Shown piece after piece: positions 4,420 to 5,590 of a stretch of 5,590 bases of DNA. This DNA is from JBAZOJ01 sp041648755. Lineage in GTDB: Bacteria; Planctomycetota; B143-G9. A program made the position numbers and the translations under genes. The stretch spans positions 1-5,590 of the forward strand of contig JBAZOJ010000230.1 of NCBI GenBank assembly GCA_041648755.1, read 5' to 3'. The notes beneath the pieces were generated by a model. It was not told where the DNA came from. It ran no database searches and saw nothing but the letters and a program-made list of their open reading frames with translations. Every line of letters begins with the position of its first letter. Position 1 is the first letter of the stretch.

Positions 4420-5590
4420 TCAGTTCAAGGCTTCCTCAATGATTTTCAGCAGATCCGCGTTGCGGAAGGGCTTGGACAGGTAGAACCGAGCACCGGCCTT
4501 TCTTGCCCGCAAGACCGTCTCTTCGTCGGTTCGAGCAGAGAGGATTACCACTGGAGCGCGCGAGCTCTCAGGCTGTGCATTAAGGCTTGAAAGGACCTCC
4601 AAGCCGTCCATGCCAGGCATGGCGATATCCAGCAGCACAATATCAGGCTTGCGGCGATGCACGGTTTCTACAGCGCCTACTCCGCTCGCAAGTGTATGGA
4701 CTTCCCAGCCGGTTGGCTCCAAGATCAGCTTGATCAGTTCGAGGATTTCCTCTTCGTCATCAATTACGAGGATACTGCGAGCCCCACTTTTTTTCCGTCG
4801 GGGCAGTTGCTCCCTTGGCGAAGCGGCAAGCTGAAGAGACAACGAAGCCTTCAGGTTTTTTGCCGGGATGGCTGTTCTTCCAGACCCCTTCAGGATGATG
4901 ACGTCATCGCGATCCACAGGCTGCGCCTCGGAGGAAAGAGCGATGATTCGCGGAAGAGCAGACTGACCCGAAGCCAGACAATCCTCCAGCAAGGAGAGGA
5001 GCTTGCGATGTCCGTGAGAGACGTCGAAAAGCACCAGATCGAGTTGACCCGCAGATAGTGGGAGTTCTTCGGCGTTCGAATCCGCGACGGAGACATCCAC
5101 TCCATTGCTTGCGCAGAGCTCGGCAAGCATCTGATTGACTTCATCCTCGCAGTTCAGCAGCAGAACAGATTTTCCCACTGTGACGGGTTTCAGCACTGCA
5201 CGGATCACGTCAAGAGACAATGGTGTTGGCAGGAAGCCATCAAACCAATAGAGCGAGCCGTTCTTGAGTTGGAAGAAGCAGTTTACCGCGAACCGAAGAT
5301 CGGTTGACTGCAGCCTTGGCCGAAGTGAGTGAAGCAGCTTGAAGCAGCCATCCTCAGGCCAGTAGATATCGCTGACGACTATGTGAGGATTATGCCGCAA
5401 TGCTGCGGCTTTTGTCGCAAGGAACCCGGAGATGGAGACGACATTGTATGCACAGCTTCTGAATGCCTTTTCGAGGAGATCACCGGACGGGGACGAAAAG
5501 CTGTTGAGAAGCAACAGGGGCGGTATTCGGTCTTCCACGGATTCGCCACCGGTCGCAAGATCCTTCGAAGGGATTGGGATGGAGACCCGC
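4420..5590 (-). CDS. Triple receiver-domain protein, probably C-terminal part of a hybrid histidine kinase (5' end outside window)
   Basis: Numbering is from GTG 5538. Three receiver-like domains follow one another. Domain 1 (about 7-117) keeps Asp57 in VVSDIYWP but has Asn-Ser where the acidic pair belongs and GFLPTP in place of the Lys-Pro motif. Domain 2 (about 122-237) has Glu131-Asp132, Asp172 in LFDV, a Ser after ALS and Lys217, but without the following Pro. A basic linker (241-255) leads to domain 3 (254-372), a full receiver: DDEEE (260-264), phospho-acceptor Asp304 in LLDIAMPGMDG, Ser334 and Lys356-Pro357. No output domain follows. GTG 5538 has only a weak ribosome site, and the frame is open through 17 more codons to 5589 with no start codon. 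Those codons encode RVSIPIPSKDL, which resembles the end of a HATPase_c domain. Hence a hybrid kinase is more likely than a free-standing regulator that starts at 5538. The signal sensed is unknown. Confidence 0.85.
   Translation of the reverse strand, partial: RVSIPIPSKDLATGGESVEDRIPPLLLLNSFSSPSGDLLEKAFRSCAYNVVSISGFLATKAAALRHNPHIVVSDIYWPEDGCFKLLHSLRPRLQSTDLRFAVNCFFQLKNGSLYWFDGFLPTPLSLDVIRAVLKPVTVGKSVLLLNCEDEVNQMLAELCASNGVDVSVADSNAEELPLSAGQLDLVLFDVSHGHRKLLSLLEDCLASGQSALPRIIALSSEAQPVDRDDVIILKGSGRTAIPAKNLKASLSLQLAASPREQLPRRKKSGARSILVIDDEEEILELIKLILEPTGWEVHTLASGVGAVETVHRRKPDIVLLDIAMPGMDGLEVLSSLNAQPESSRAPVVILSARTDEETVLRARKAGARFYLSKPFRNADLLKIIEEALN
4423..4779 (-). other. Canonical receiver (REC) domain, C-terminal
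   Basis: Residues 254-372 of the minus-strand protein. All five hallmark positions are present: the acidic pair Asp260/Asp261, phospho-acceptor Asp304 (codon 4627-4629), Ser334 at the Thr/Ser switch position and Lys356 followed by Pro357. AGARFYLSKPF is the usual beta5 region. This is the only one of the three receivers with a complete site. It ends at the stop codon, so phosphorylation must be read out by partner proteins or an outside phosphotransferase. Confidence 0.92.

Noticed and set aside
4657..5058. Plus-strand open frame (133 codons) opposite the receiver gene
   Set aside because: The minus-strand frame has clear receiver motifs over the same bases, and the plus-strand translation shows no coherent hydrophobic pattern or domain.
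4420..5538. Complete stand-alone response regulator starting at GTG 5538
   Set aside because: Only a weak GGTGG lies upstream, the frame continues open to the window edge, and the upstream codons resemble the end of a HATPase domain. It remains possible, but is less likely.
1..5590. Search for CRISPR repeats, insertion sequences, tRNA genes, phage or toxin-antitoxin modules
   Set aside because: No regularly spaced repeats, inverted-repeat ends, transposase motifs or cloverleaf-like segments were seen, and almost all bases are taken up by the seven genes. No defence or mobile system is supported.

Overview
This is a compact bacterial chromosomal segment of moderate-to-high GC, roughly mid-50s percent by eye. 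It holds six tightly packed plus-strand genes, a bidirectional hairpin terminator, and one convergent minus-strand signalling gene that runs to the right edge. Nothing in it is mobile: I see no insertion sequence, CRISPR array, tRNA or rRNA. The source is clearly a bacterium but not one I can name. The Bacillus-like BioA, the mixed housekeeping cassette and two unrecognised genes would fit an uncultured or deeply branching Gram-negative-type lineage. That placement is a weak inference.

Left part (1-3091), four recognisable metabolic or housekeeping genes: the C-terminal half of purD (purine synthesis), a TsaC/YrdC-type threonylcarbamoyl-AMP synthase (tRNA t6A modification), rpiB (pentose phosphate isomerase) and bioA (biotin synthesis). 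Middle (3084-4354): two genes without an assigned function. The first is an SGNH/GDSL-hydrolase-like protein in which the catalytic Ser, Asn and His positions all appear to be replaced. The second is a single-pass membrane protein with an unrecognised extracytoplasmic domain. Junctions are a GTGA overlap, a 36-nt gap, a TGATG overlap, an 8-nt overlap and an 8-nt gap. All six genes are therefore probably one transcription unit that ends at the hairpin at 4370-4402.

Right part (4420-5590, minus strand): a protein with three consecutive receiver-like domains, of which only the C-terminal one has a complete phosphorylation site. The reading frame stays open past the apparent GTG start to the window edge. 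The extra residues resemble the last strand of a histidine-kinase ATPase domain, so this is probably the C-terminal part of a hybrid sensor kinase rather than a complete response regulator.

The metabolic genes do not form one pathway; they look like a housekeeping cassette sharing expression. The most unusual items are the catalytically degenerate SGNH-like protein with its membrane-anchored neighbour, and the pseudo-receiver/receiver relay on the opposite strand. I found no convincing new defence or mobile system.
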